Positions 1 to 5,777 of a DNA stretch of 10,935 nucleotides are shown here, piece after piece. Where the stretch lies: NCBI GenBank assembly GCA_023416055.1, contig JAEZIH010000227.1, positions 1 through 10,935 of the forward strand, written 5' to 3'. The notes below the pieces were generated by a model that saw only the letters and a list, made by a program, of their open reading frames with translations, searched no databases and was not told the DNA's origin. Each line of letters starts with the position of its first letter. Position 1 is the stretch's first letter. The position numbers and the translations under genes were made by a program. Source of the DNA: Pseudomonadota bacterium. Lineage in GTDB: Bacteria; Pseudomonadota; Alphaproteobacteria; Caulobacterales; Caulobacteraceae.

Positions 1-24
1 AGCCCTCTCCCGCTGGGAGAGGGG
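1..24. repeat. CCCTCTCCC hairpin repeat at the 3' end of cobB
   Basis: CCCTCTCCC (3-11) and GGGAGAGGG (15-23) form a perfect 9-bp stem around a 3-base loop. It lies just past the cobB stop codon (28-30 on the minus strand). The stem matches the outer hairpin at 884-906 in sequence, so this is probably the edge of another copy of the element at 746-906, cut by the window boundary. It could act as a transcription stop for cobB, but there is no T-run on either side. Confidence 0.6.
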
Positions 25-27
25 AGG

Positions 28-732
28 CTACAGTTGCTGGCAGAAGGCCGGCACGACCTCGGTCGCCGGTCCGTAACGCGCCTCGTCGAAGAGGCGGCTG
101 CCCAGCGAGGGTTCGAGGTTGAGCTCCACCGTGCGGGCGCCGGCAAGGTTGGCCAGCTGCACGAAGCCCGCGGCGGGGTAGACGGCGCCGGAGGTGCCGA
201 TCGAGACGAACAGGTCGCAGGCGGCGAGCGCCCGCTCGATCCGGTCCATGTGCAGCGGCATCTCGCCGAACCAGACGATGTGGGGCCTGAGGCGGCCGGC
301 GGGGTGGAAGGGCGAGGGGTGACCCGGCTCGAGATCGCCGGGCCAGTCGCAGACGCGGCCGGTGGCGGTGCATTCGGCCTTGAGCAGCTCGCCGTGCATG
401 TGGATCAGCCCGAAGCCCGGCGCCGGCAGCGTTTCGGCATGGGCGCGGTCGTGCAGGTCGTCGGCGTTCTTGGTGACCAGCAAGAGGTCGCCCTCCCAGC
501 GCGCGGCGAGGTCGGCGAGGGCGCGGTGGGCGGCGTTCGGGCTCACCTCGGCCAGCTGCCGGCGGCGGCGGTTGTAGAAGTCCTGCACGAGGGCGGGATC
601 GCGTGCGAAGGCCTCCGGCGTCGCCACGTCCTCGACGCGATGGCCCATCCACAGGCCGTCGGCGGCGCGAAAGGTGGGCACGCCGGACTCCGCCGAGACG
701 CCCGAGCCGGTGAGGATGACGAGGTTTGTCAT
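28..732 (-). CDS. cobB: CobB-type class III sirtuin (NAD-dependent protein deacylase)
   Basis: A 234-residue sirtuin, expected to remove acyl groups (acetyl, succinyl) from protein lysines in the cytoplasm using NAD+. Visible motifs are the NAD-binding GSGVSAESG (9-17) with TFRAADGLW after it, TKNADDLH (87-94), the catalytic-histidine motif HMHGEL (His113), RPHIVWFGE (149-157), [12 protein letters not shown] and VELNLEPS. Tyr53 and Arg56 in FYNRRR fit the Y-x-x-R pair that marks class III desuccinylase/demalonylase sirtuins. Two features are odd. Lys88 stands where sirtuins usually have Gln (TQNxD), and the zinc module has only Cys121 and Cys128, with a His/Pro-rich stretch (His138, His143) where the second Cys pair is expected. 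The start is the first Met before the Rossmann motif; no good ribosome binding site precedes it. It is transcribed away from the formaldehyde genes, and its upstream region is filled by a repeat element 13 bp from the start codon. Confidence 0.93.
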   Translation of the reverse strand: MTNLVILTGSGVSAESGVPTFRAADGLWMGHRVEDVATPEAFARDPALVQDFYNRRRRQLAEVSPNAAHRALADLAARWEGDLLLVTKNADDLHDRAHAETLPAPGFGLIHMHGELLKAECTATGRVCDWPGDLEPGHPSPFHPAGRLRPHIVWFGEMPLHMDRIERALAACDLFVSIGTSGAVYPAAGFVQLANLAGARTVELNLEPSLGSRLFDEARYGPATEVVPAFCQQL

Positions 733-745
733 TCGGGCAGTAGAG

Positions 746-906
746 CCCTTCTCCCCTTGCGGGAGAAGGTGGCCGAGCGCAGCGAGGCCGGATGAGGGGT
801 CGCACCGGAGGAAGCGGGTCTTGAAACTGGTTGGCTCCGGTGCGACCCCTCACCCGTCAGTCCGGGCTGCGCCCGGCCTGCCACCCTCTCCCGCAGGGGG
901 AGAGGG
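746..906. repeat. 161-bp palindromic intergenic repeat element (REP/MITE-like)
   Basis: It fills the gap between the divergent cobB and dehydrogenase genes. A central 18-bp perfect inverted repeat (793-810 with 835-852) surrounds a 24-bp spacer. Each outer end has its own 9-bp hairpin: 747-755 with 761-769 (CCTTCTCCC/GGGAGAAGG) and 884-892 with 898-906 (CCCTCTCCC/GGGAGAGGG). A further stem, CCGGGC/GCCCGG, sits at 862-867 with 871-876. The arms share GTGGC next to the outer hairpins but have diverged between. No coding capacity and no clear target-site duplication are seen. Similar CCCTCTCCC...GGGAGAGGG repeats are common between genes in alphaproteobacteria, from general knowledge. It could be two head-to-head copies of a shorter unit. 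Confidence 0.75.
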
Positions 907-925
907 ACGATGAGGAGACCTCCCC

Positions 926-2032
926 ATGAAAACCCGCGCCGCCGTCGCCTTCGAAGCCAAACGCCCGCTGGAGATCGTCGAGGTCGACCTGGAGGGGCCG
1001 CGCGCCGGCGAGGTGCTGGTCGAGATCAAGGCGACCGGCGTCTGCCACACCGACGCCTATACGCTGGACGGGCTCGACAGCGAGGGCATCTTCCCCTCGA
1101 TCCTCGGCCACGAGGGCGCGGGCGTGGTGGTCGAGGTGGGAGCGGGCGTGACCTCGGTCGAGGTCGGCGACCACGTGATCCCGCTGTACACGCCCGAATG
1201 CCGCCAGTGTAAGTCGTGCCTGAGCCGCAAGACCAACCTGTGCACGGCCATCCGCGGCACCCAGGGCAAGGGGCTGATGCCCGACGGGACCAGCCGCTTC
1301 AGCTACAAGGGCCAGCCGATCGCTCACTACATGGGCTGCTCGACCTTCTCGAATTACACGGTGCTGCCGGAGATCGCGGTGGCGAAGATCCGCAAGGACG
1401 CCCCCTTCGACAAGGCCTGCTACGTCGGCTGCGGCGTGACCACGGGCGTGGGCGCGGTGGTGAATACGGCCAAGGTGGAGCCGGGCGCCAACTGCGTGGT
1501 CTTCGGCCTCGGCGGCATCGGGCTGAACGTCATCCAGGGGCTGAAGATGGTCGGGGCCGACATGATCGTCGGCGTCGACATCAATCCGTCGAAGGAGGCG
1601 TGGGGCCGCCGCTTCGGCATGAGCCATTTCGTCAATCCGAAGGAGCACGCCGACATCGTCGCCCATCTGGTCGAGCTGACCGGCGGCGGGGCCGACTACA
1701 CCTTCGACTGCACCGGCAACACCACGGTCATGCGCCAGGCGCTGGAGGCCTGCCACCGCGGCTGGGGCGAGAGCGTCATCATCGGCGTGGCCGAGGCGGG
1801 CAAGGAGATCGCCACGCGGCCGTTCCAGCTGGTCACCGGCCGGGTATGGCGCGGTTCGGCCTTCGGCGGCGCGCGCGGGCGGACCGACACGCCGAAGATC
1901 GTCGACTGGTACATGGACGGGAAGATCGAGATCGACCCGATGATCACGCATACGCTGCCGCTGGAGCGGATCAACGAGGCGTTTGACCTGATGCATGCGG
2001 GGGAGAGCATCCGGTCGGTGATCGTCTACTAG
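926..2032 (+). CDS. frmA: S-(hydroxymethyl)glutathione dehydrogenase / class III alcohol dehydrogenase
   Basis: A 368-residue zinc alcohol dehydrogenase (also named adhC, flhA or GSH-FDH). It oxidises S-hydroxymethylglutathione, formed spontaneously from formaldehyde and glutathione, to S-formylglutathione with NAD+; family members can also reduce S-nitrosoglutathione. Catalytic zinc ligands are visible as Cys40 (GVCHTD), His62 (GHEGAG) and Cys169 (GCGVTTG). Structural zinc ligands are Cys92, Cys95, Cys98 and Cys106. The nucleotide-binding GLGGIG lies at 194-199, with Asp218 at the end of the second strand. Arg110 in IRGTQGKG fits the class III residue that binds the glutathione carboxylate. 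Length is usual for the family. A GAGGAG ribosome binding site (912-917) lies 8 bases before the ATG. It is followed in the same direction by a VOC protein and S-formylglutathione hydrolase, the next enzyme of the pathway. Confidence 0.97.
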   Translation: MKTRAAVAFEAKRPLEIVEVDLEGPRAGEVLVEIKATGVCHTDAYTLDGLDSEGIFPSILGHEGAGVVVEVGAGVTSVEVGDHVIPLYTPECRQCKSCLSRKTNLCTAIRGTQGKGLMPDGTSRFSYKGQPIAHYMGCSTFSNYTVLPEIAVAKIRKDAPFDKACYVGCGVTTGVGAVVNTAKVEPGANCVVFGLGGIGLNVIQGLKMVGADMIVGVDINPSKEAWGRRFGMSHFVNPKEHADIVAHLVELTGGGADYTFDCTGNTTVMRQALEACHRGWGESVIIGVAEAGKEIATRPFQLVTGRVWRGSAFGGARGRTDTPKIVDWYMDGKIEIDPMITHTLPLERINEAFDLMHAGESIRSVIVY

Positions 2033-2062
2033 ACAGTTGCGTTTGGAAACGGACTTCGGCTA

Positions 2063-2096
2063 AGCTCCTTTCGTTCAGGCAAGGAGGGAGCTCGCC
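2063..2096 (+). promoter_or_regulatory. Strong ribosome binding site with an upstream anti-Shine-Dalgarno complement
   Basis: AAGGAGGG (2081-2088) lies 8 bases before the ATG at 2097 and is one of the strongest Shine-Dalgarno sequences in the window. CTCCTT (2065-2070) is its exact complement, 10 bases upstream. The two could form a 6-bp hairpin that hides the site in the mRNA, with AGCT at 2063 and 2089 allowing extension. Whether this regulates translation is inference. Confidence 0.45.
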
Positions 2097-2480
2097 ATGT
2101 TCACCCACATCACCGTCGGCGCGAACGACGTTGAGGCGTCGCGGCGGTTCTACGATGCGGCGCTGGGGGCGTTGGGCATCGAGCCGGCGCAGGGGCCCGA
2201 TCCGAAGGGGCGGTACTGGTGGCGGACGGCGCGTGGCGCTTTCGCCGTCGGCAAGCCGATCGACGGGGAGCCGGCCTGCCACGCCAACGGGGGCACCATC
2301 GGCTTCGCGGCCAGGACGCCCGAGATGGTCCACGACTTCCACGACGCCGGAGCGGCGGCGGGCGGCCGCTCGATCGAGGACCCGCCGGGCGAGCGCAACG
2401 GGCCGTTCGGCAAGCTGTACCTCGCCTATCTGCGGGACCCCGACGGCAACAAGGTCTGCGCCCTGCATCGTCCCGGATAG
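2097..2480 (+). CDS. VOC superfamily (glyoxalase/bleomycin-resistance fold) protein
   Basis: A 127-residue single-domain protein of the vicinal-oxygen-chelate superfamily. It opens with FTHITVGANDVEASRRFYD, the usual first beta-alpha unit, and ends with LAYLRDPDGNKVCALH, matching the conserved DPDGN segment before the last strand. His4 sits where the first metal ligand of glyoxalase-like proteins lies. The Glu normally found a few residues after DPDGN is absent (Lys-Val-Cys-Ala instead), and no His is seen in the GGTIGF segment, so a classical glyoxalase I metal site is unlikely. It lies 64 bases after the formaldehyde dehydrogenase and 48 bases before S-formylglutathione hydrolase on the same strand, which suggests a link to glutathione adducts. 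The substrate is unknown. Confidence 0.85.
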   Translation: MFTHITVGANDVEASRRFYDAALGALGIEPAQGPDPKGRYWWRTARGAFAVGKPIDGEPACHANGGTIGFAARTPEMVHDFHDAGAAAGGRSIEDPPGERNGPFGKLYLAYLRDPDGNKVCALHRPG

Positions 2481-2500
2481 CCGCTGCGCGGCTTCCGGGA
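2471..2500 (+). terminator. Inverted repeat overlapping the VOC stop codon
   Basis: The left arm at 2471-2484 (TCCCGGATAGCCGC) pairs with the right arm at 2488-2500 (GCGGCTTCCGGGA): 13 base pairs, one bulged base and a 3-base loop. The left arm contains the stop codon of the VOC gene. No T-run follows, so it is either a weak or Rho-assisted terminator, a processing site, or a small intergenic repeat. It would lie inside the transcript if the formaldehyde genes form one operon. Confidence 0.5.
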
Positions 2501-2528
2501 TGACAAGGGGCGGGCTAAGGGTCGGGGC

Positions 2529-3362
2529 ATGGAAACGATCAAGGCCCACACCGCCCACGGCGGGACGCTCCGCTACCTGAAGCATGACAGCGCGACGACC
2601 GGCACGCCGATGACCCTGTCGGTGTTCACGCCGCCCGGCGAGGGGCCGTTCCCCGTGCTGATCTGGCTGTCGGGCCTTACCTGCACCGAGGATAATTTCA
2701 CCACTAAGGCCGGGGCCTATCGGGCGGCGGCCGAGCACGGCGTGATCATTGTCGCGCCGGACACCTCGCCGCGCGGCGAGGGGGTGGCGGACGATCAGGC
2801 CTATGACCTGGGGCAGGGAGCCGGCTTCTATGTCGACGCGACCCAGGCGCCGTGGACGCCGCATTTCCGCATGGAGAGCTATGTCGTCGAGGAACTGCTC
2901 GGTCTGATCGACCGGGAGTTCCACACCACGGGGGCGCGCTCCATCTCGGGACATTCCATGGGCGGGCACGGCGCGCTGACCCTGGCCCTGCGGCATCCGC
3001 ATCTATTCCGTTCGGTCTCGGCCTTCGCGCCGATCGCCTCGCCGACCCGCTGCCCGTGGGGCGAGAAGGCCCTTACGGCCTATCTGGGCGAGGACCGCCA
3101 GGCGTGGGCCGGGCACGATGCGGCGCGGCTGATCGAGAGCGGGGCCGCAGCGGGCCGCTATGACGATATCCTGGTCGACCAGGGCGACGCGGATGTGTTC
3201 CTCACGGAGCAGCTGAAGCCGGAGCTGCTGACCGCGGCGGCGAAACAGGCGGGGCAGAAGCTGACCCTGCGGATGCAGCCGGGGTACGACCATTCGTACT
3301 TCTTCATGGCCAGTTTCATCGACGACCATGTGGCCTTCCATGCCGAACGGCTTAAGGACTGA
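2529..3362 (+). CDS. fghA: S-formylglutathione hydrolase (esterase D family)
   Basis: A 277-residue alpha/beta hydrolase (also named frmB) that hydrolyses S-formylglutathione to formate and glutathione, completing glutathione-dependent formaldehyde oxidation in the cytoplasm. The nucleophile is Ser143 in GHSMGGHGAL. His255 in GYDHSYFF is the catalytic base, and the acid is an Asp in VDQGDAD (Asp220 or Asp222). LSGLTCTEDNF (47-57) with Cys52, PDTSPRG (77-83) and YVVEEL are hallmark esterase D segments. Length is usual. AAGGG (2517-2521) lies 7 bases before the ATG. It follows the formaldehyde dehydrogenase and VOC genes and is followed after 3 bases by a small unknown gene. Confidence 0.96.
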   Translation: METIKAHTAHGGTLRYLKHDSATTGTPMTLSVFTPPGEGPFPVLIWLSGLTCTEDNFTTKAGAYRAAAEHGVIIVAPDTSPRGEGVADDQAYDLGQGAGFYVDATQAPWTPHFRMESYVVEELLGLIDREFHTTGARSISGHSMGGHGALTLALRHPHLFRSVSAFAPIASPTRCPWGEKALTAYLGEDRQAWAGHDAARLIESGAAAGRYDDILVDQGDADVFLTEQLKPELLTAAAKQAGQKLTLRMQPGYDHSYFFMASFIDDHVAFHAERLKD

Positions 3363-3365
3363 GCC

Positions 3366-3596
3366 ATGAACGACGCGACGCCCGACTACGCCCCGATGTT
3401 CGCCGCCCTGTGCCGCGAGGCCGGCTTCTGCCTGCATCCGAAAGGGGAGAAGCGGGTGATCGCCGCCCTGCCCGACGGTCTGGATGCGGCGACGCGGGCC
3501 GTGTTCGCCGCCGAGGGGGTGGACTTCGTCTCGGCCTCCGGAGACCTGCGGCGGGCTGTGCGCGATTGCCTGAAGGCGAACCTGCCGGGGACCTAA
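3366..3596 (+). CDS. Small protein of unknown function after fghA
   Basis: A 76-residue open frame beginning 3 bases after the fghA stop, with AAGGA (3355-3359) 6 bases before its ATG, so very likely co-transcribed and co-translated with fghA. I do not recognise the family. It has no signal peptide or membrane segment and looks like a small cytoplasmic alpha/beta protein. Cys16 and Cys22 lie in LCREAGFCLHPKGEKRV, with a third Cys near the C-terminus. Codon use resembles its neighbours. Its stop codon overlaps that of the convergent lipoprotein gene (3593-3595). It could be an accessory of formaldehyde metabolism, but only position suggests that. Confidence 0.7.
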   Translation: MNDATPDYAPMFAALCREAGFCLHPKGEKRVIAALPDGLDAATRAVFAAEGVDFVSASGDLRRAVRDCLKANLPGT

Positions 3597-3835
3597 TTCT
3601 CCGCCTGCGGCGCAGGCGTAGTGGTGGTCGTCACGGTGGTGGTCGTGGTCGAGGTGGTCCTCGTGGCCGACCATTCAATGCTGCAGGACCGGCCGCCTGC
3701 CCATTCGCCGGTGCTGGTATGGCAGGTCGAGCGCGTCTCGCCCTGACTGGCGAGACGGTCCAGTGAGTCCGCCGCTGCGCATCCGCCGAGGCCCGCCAGG
3801 ATCGCAGGGACAAGCAGGGAGCGGGTTATGGTCAT
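3593..3835 (-). CDS. Small putative lipoprotein with threonine-rich C-terminal tail
   Basis: An 80-residue protein read from the ATG at 3835. Residues 1-19 look like a lipoprotein signal peptide, with a hydrophobic core (SLLVPAILAGLGG) and Cys19 as the lipidated residue. The +2 residue is Ala, which would favour the outer membrane. The mature part has two cysteines (Cys38, Cys51) that could form a disulfide, then a low-complexity tail (58-73) in which 13 of 16 residues are Thr, ending PAPQAEN. A GTG at 3853 would add six residues (MSRTFH); neither start has a well-spaced ribosome binding site, and I prefer the ATG because it gives a typical signal peptide. The 3' end overlaps the convergent gene by 4 bases. 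The family is not recognised. Confidence 0.65.
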   Translation of the reverse strand: MTITRSLLVPAILAGLGGCAAADSLDRLASQGETRSTCHTSTGEWAGGRSCSIEWSATRTTSTTTTTVTTTTTPAPQAEN

Positions 3836-3981
3836 GTGGAAGGTCCGTGACACGGCTCCACGATCAACCCGAGCGCGTGCGGGATCAAGCGGCCTGAACC
3901 AAATCGCCGCACGACCGCTTGGGTTCGGCGGAAGAAGGCCTAGATGAGGGCCTCCCCGAAACGTCAGTAAGGAGCCCTGTC

Positions 3982-4596
3982 ATGGCCTTCACGCTTCCGC
4001 CCCTCCCGTACGCCTACGACGCCCTGGAGCCGGCCATCGACAAGGAGACGATGACCTTCCACCACGACAAGCATCACCAGACCTATGTCGACAACCTGAA
4101 CAAGGCGGTCGAGGCGGATGCGGCGCTGCAGGGCAAGTCGCTGGAGGAGATGTTCGCGGTCATGTCGACGCTGCCGAAGGCGGTGCGCAACAACGGCGGC
4201 GGCCACTGGAACCACAGCCTGTTCTGGGAGCTGCTGGCCCCCGCCGATCAGGCCGGCGAGCCCTCGGCCGAGTTGGCCGCGGCGATCGACCGCGACCTGG
4301 GCGGGATGGACAAGTTCAAGGAGGCTTTCAACGCCGCGGGCGCCGGCCAGTTCGGTTCGGGCTGGGCCTGGCTGATCGTCCAGGACGGCAGGCTGAAGGT
4401 CACCTCGACCCCCAATCAGGACAATCCGCTGATGGACGTGGCGGACGAGAAGGGCGCCGTCGTGCTGGCCGCTGACGTGTGGGAGCACGCCTACTATCTG
4501 AAGTACCAGAACCGCCGGGCCGACTATCTGAAGGCCTTCTGGACGGTGGTGAACTGGAACAAGGCCAACGAGCTGTTCGCCGCGGCGACGGCCTGA
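3982..4596 (+). CDS. sodB: Superoxide dismutase, Fe/Mn family
   Basis: A 204-residue Fe/Mn superoxide dismutase converting superoxide to oxygen and hydrogen peroxide, probably cytoplasmic since no signal peptide is seen. Metal ligands are His27 (FHHDKHH), His78 (HWNHSLFW), Asp165 and His169 (DVWEHAYY). Tyr35 is the gateway tyrosine. Metal preference is debatable. Gly74 stands where Fe enzymes usually carry their active-site Gln, and Gln146 in TPNQDNPL fits the Mn-type position, so the sequence signature is Mn-like or cambialistic although alphaproteobacterial homologues are usually called sodB. The start is the ATG at 3982, because AAGGAG (3969-3974) lies 7 bases before it and the protein then begins [10 protein letters not shown] as expected. 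An upstream in-frame extension from 3919 (TTG start) is unlikely. A GC-rich hairpin follows at 4608-4636. Confidence 0.95.
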   Translation: MAFTLPPLPYAYDALEPAIDKETMTFHHDKHHQTYVDNLNKAVEADAALQGKSLEEMFAVMSTLPKAVRNNGGGHWNHSLFWELLAPADQAGEPSAELAAAIDRDLGGMDKFKEAFNAAGAGQFGSGWAWLIVQDGRLKVTSTPNQDNPLMDVADEKGAVVLAADVWEHAYYLKYQNRRADYLKAFWTVVNWNKANELFAAATA

Positions 4597-4607
4597 GGTC
4601 CGGAAAA

Positions 4608-4636
4608 TCGCGCCCGGCCGCTGGCGCCGGGCGCGA
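4608..4636 (+). terminator. Probable terminator hairpin of sodB
   Basis: TCGCGCCCGGC (4608-4618) and GCCGGGCGCGA (4626-4636) form a perfect 11-bp stem with a 7-base loop, 12 bases after the sodB stop codon. It is preceded by AAAA and followed by a weak CGCTT rather than a real T-run. It suggests that sodB and the downstream hydrolase are at least partly separate units. Confidence 0.6.
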
Positions 4637-4681
4637 CGCTTCCCAAGTAAGCGTGACCACACGCAGAAGGGGAGCGCACCC

Positions 4682-5629
4682 ATGGTCTTCTACGCCCGTC
4701 TTGCCGCCGCCGGCCTGATGCTGGCCGCTCTCGGAGCCGGCTGTACGCAGGAGCCGGCCCCGAAACAGGCCGCCGACGGGCCCTCGGCGACCGCCGCCAG
4801 CCCCGACGTGCACCGCTTCCGCATCGGCTCGCTGGAGGCCGCGGCGCTGAAGGACGGCGAGCTGGTCATCCCGGCCGCCGATCGCGAAATGAGCCCCTGG
4901 GCAGATGCTGCGGAGGTTGTCTCCCTGCTCGGCCAGTCGGGCGGGGACGACCAGATCCATCTGTCGATCCAGCCGCTGCTGGTTCGCGACGGGGAGCGGG
5001 TGGTCCTCATCGACACCGGCGCGGGCGGAAAGATGGGCACCGAGGGCCGGCTGCTGACCTCGCTCAGGGACGCCGGGGTCGAGCCGGAGCAGGTCACCGA
5101 CGTGCTGATCTCGCATGCACATGGGGACCACATCGGCGGTCTGGTCGGGTCCGACGGCGTCCTGGCCTTCCCCAACGCCGTCATTCGCATGAGCGCGCCG
5201 GAGTGGGACCAGGCAAAGGCGGAAGCTGCCGAGGCGCGAACCGGGGCCCTGCTGGCTGCCATCACGCAGAAGGTGGAGACCTTCGCGCCCGGCGCCCAGG
5301 TGACGCCCTCCATCCGCGCCGTCGCCTTGGCCGGTCATACGCCGGGCCACAGCGGCTACGAGATCGTCTCGGGCGCCGACCGGCTGCTCTATATCGGCGA
5401 CGCCCTGCACAGCTCGCTGGTGTCCGTGCAGCGGCCGGAGCTGGTCAACGGCTGGGACAGCGACAGCGCCGCGGCGGTGCGGACCCGGCAGGGGCTGCTG
5501 CAGCAAGGGGCCTCCGGAAGCCGGCGCATCTACGCCGGCCACTTCCCGTTCCCGGGTCTGGGGGCCTTCCGCCGCCAGGACCACGGCTTCGTCTGGGTAC
5601 CCGAGCCCGCCGCGCCCGCCGCGCCTTGA
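4682..5629 (+). CDS. Exported metallo-beta-lactamase-fold hydrolase
   Basis: A 315-residue metallo-beta-lactamase-superfamily enzyme. The N-terminus is a signal peptide (hydrophobic 7-20) ending at Cys21 (ALGAGC), so it is probably a lipoprotein, although Gly at -3 is a weak lipobox. A low-complexity linker runs to about residue 42. Zinc ligands are visible as HAHGDH (His145, His147, Asp149, His150), His223 in GHTPGHSG, Asp240 in YIGDALH and His287 in YAGHFPFPG, so the dinuclear site looks complete. The segment around DALHSSLVSVQRPELVNGWDS resembles methyl parathion hydrolase-like family members rather than glyoxalase II or true beta-lactamases, and the length fits that group. The substrate cannot be named; lactone or phosphotriester hydrolysis is possible. 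AAGGGGAG (4667-4674) lies 7 bases before the ATG. Its stop codon TGA is part of the likely -35 box of rpsD. Confidence 0.88.
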   Translation: MVFYARLAAAGLMLAALGAGCTQEPAPKQAADGPSATAASPDVHRFRIGSLEAAALKDGELVIPAADREMSPWADAAEVVSLLGQSGGDDQIHLSIQPLLVRDGERVVLIDTGAGGKMGTEGRLLTSLRDAGVEPEQVTDVLISHAHGDHIGGLVGSDGVLAFPNAVIRMSAPEWDQAKAEAAEARTGALLAAITQKVETFAPGAQVTPSIRAVALAGHTPGHSGYEIVSGADRLLYIGDALHSSLVSVQRPELVNGWDSDSAAAVRTRQGLLQQGASGSRRIYAGHFPFPGLGAFRRQDHGFVWVPEPAAPAAP

Positions 5630-5654
5630 CTCGCAGGGGGGCGGAGGTCATAAG
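5626..5654 (+). promoter_or_regulatory. Likely housekeeping promoter of rpsD
   Basis: TTGACT (5626-5631) and CATAAG (5649-5654) are separated by exactly 17 bases, a good match to the vegetative sigma-factor pattern seen before alphaproteobacterial ribosomal protein genes. The -35 box overlaps the stop codon of the upstream hydrolase gene. A start near 5660-5662 would give an untranslated leader of about 117 bases whose first bases fold into the hairpin at 5664-5691. No transcript data support this. Confidence 0.55.
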
Positions 5655-5663
5655 CCCCGCCTT

Positions 5664-5762
5664 CACGCCCCGGGCTTCGGTCCGGGGTGTGTCGCATGAC
5701 GGACGATGCGTGGACCGCCGTTGAGATCGCATTCCCAATACCGGGGATGCCGGGCCGCATCC
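5664..5762 (+). promoter_or_regulatory. Structured leader of rpsD with alternative hairpins
   Basis: Three structures can be drawn. First, 5664-5675 with 5680-5691: a 12-bp stem with two G-U pairs capped by a UUCG tetraloop. Second, GCATTCCC (5729-5736) with GGGGATGC (5743-5750): 8 bp with a 6-base loop. Third, GGATGC (5745-5750) with GCATCC (5757-5762): 6 bp with a 6-base loop, ending 15 bases before the ATG. The second and third share bases and cannot coexist. A weaker CGCAT/ATGCG stem lies at 5693-5697 with 5706-5710. uS4 represses its own synthesis in several bacteria, so a feedback leader is plausible. The first hairpin could instead be the terminator of the upstream gene. Confidence 0.45.
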
Positions 5763-5777
5763 TGATGAGAGTGACTT

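Noticed and set aside
857..1996. Long open frame antisense to the formaldehyde dehydrogenase
   Set aside because: It mirrors a well-supported gene, has a composition typical of high-GC antisense frames (rich in Arg, Ala, Asp, His) and shows no recognisable motif.
2033..2096. Separate promoter for the VOC gene (TTGCGT ... GCTAAG)
   Set aside because: Only a partial match to either the general or the Caulobacter-type pattern; an operon with the dehydrogenase is simpler.
1971..3002. Long minus-strand open frame across the VOC and fghA genes
   Set aside because: It spans two genes with clear catalytic motifs on the other strand and has no domain signature; a GC-bias artefact.
3919..3981. In-frame N-terminal extension of superoxide dismutase
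   Set aside because: It would start at TTG with no ribosome binding site, while ATG 3982 has AAGGAG at good spacing and gives the family's normal N-terminus.
3854..3981. Iron-responsive operator or clear promoter upstream of sodB
   Set aside because: No convincing Fur-type inverted repeat is seen, and the best -35/-10 pair (TTGGGT with TAGATG) is weak. Only imperfect pairing such as AAGCGG/CCGCTT is present.
4400..5584. Long minus-strand open frame opposite sodB and the metallo-hydrolase
   Set aside because: It crosses a gene boundary and a terminator hairpin and shows only low-complexity sequence rich in Arg, Pro and Gly.
4682..5629. Metallo-hydrolase as a beta-lactam resistance enzyme or glyoxalase II
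   Set aside because: The fold motifs are shared, but the segments around Asp240 and His287 look closer to methyl parathion hydrolase-like proteins; nothing points to beta-lactams.
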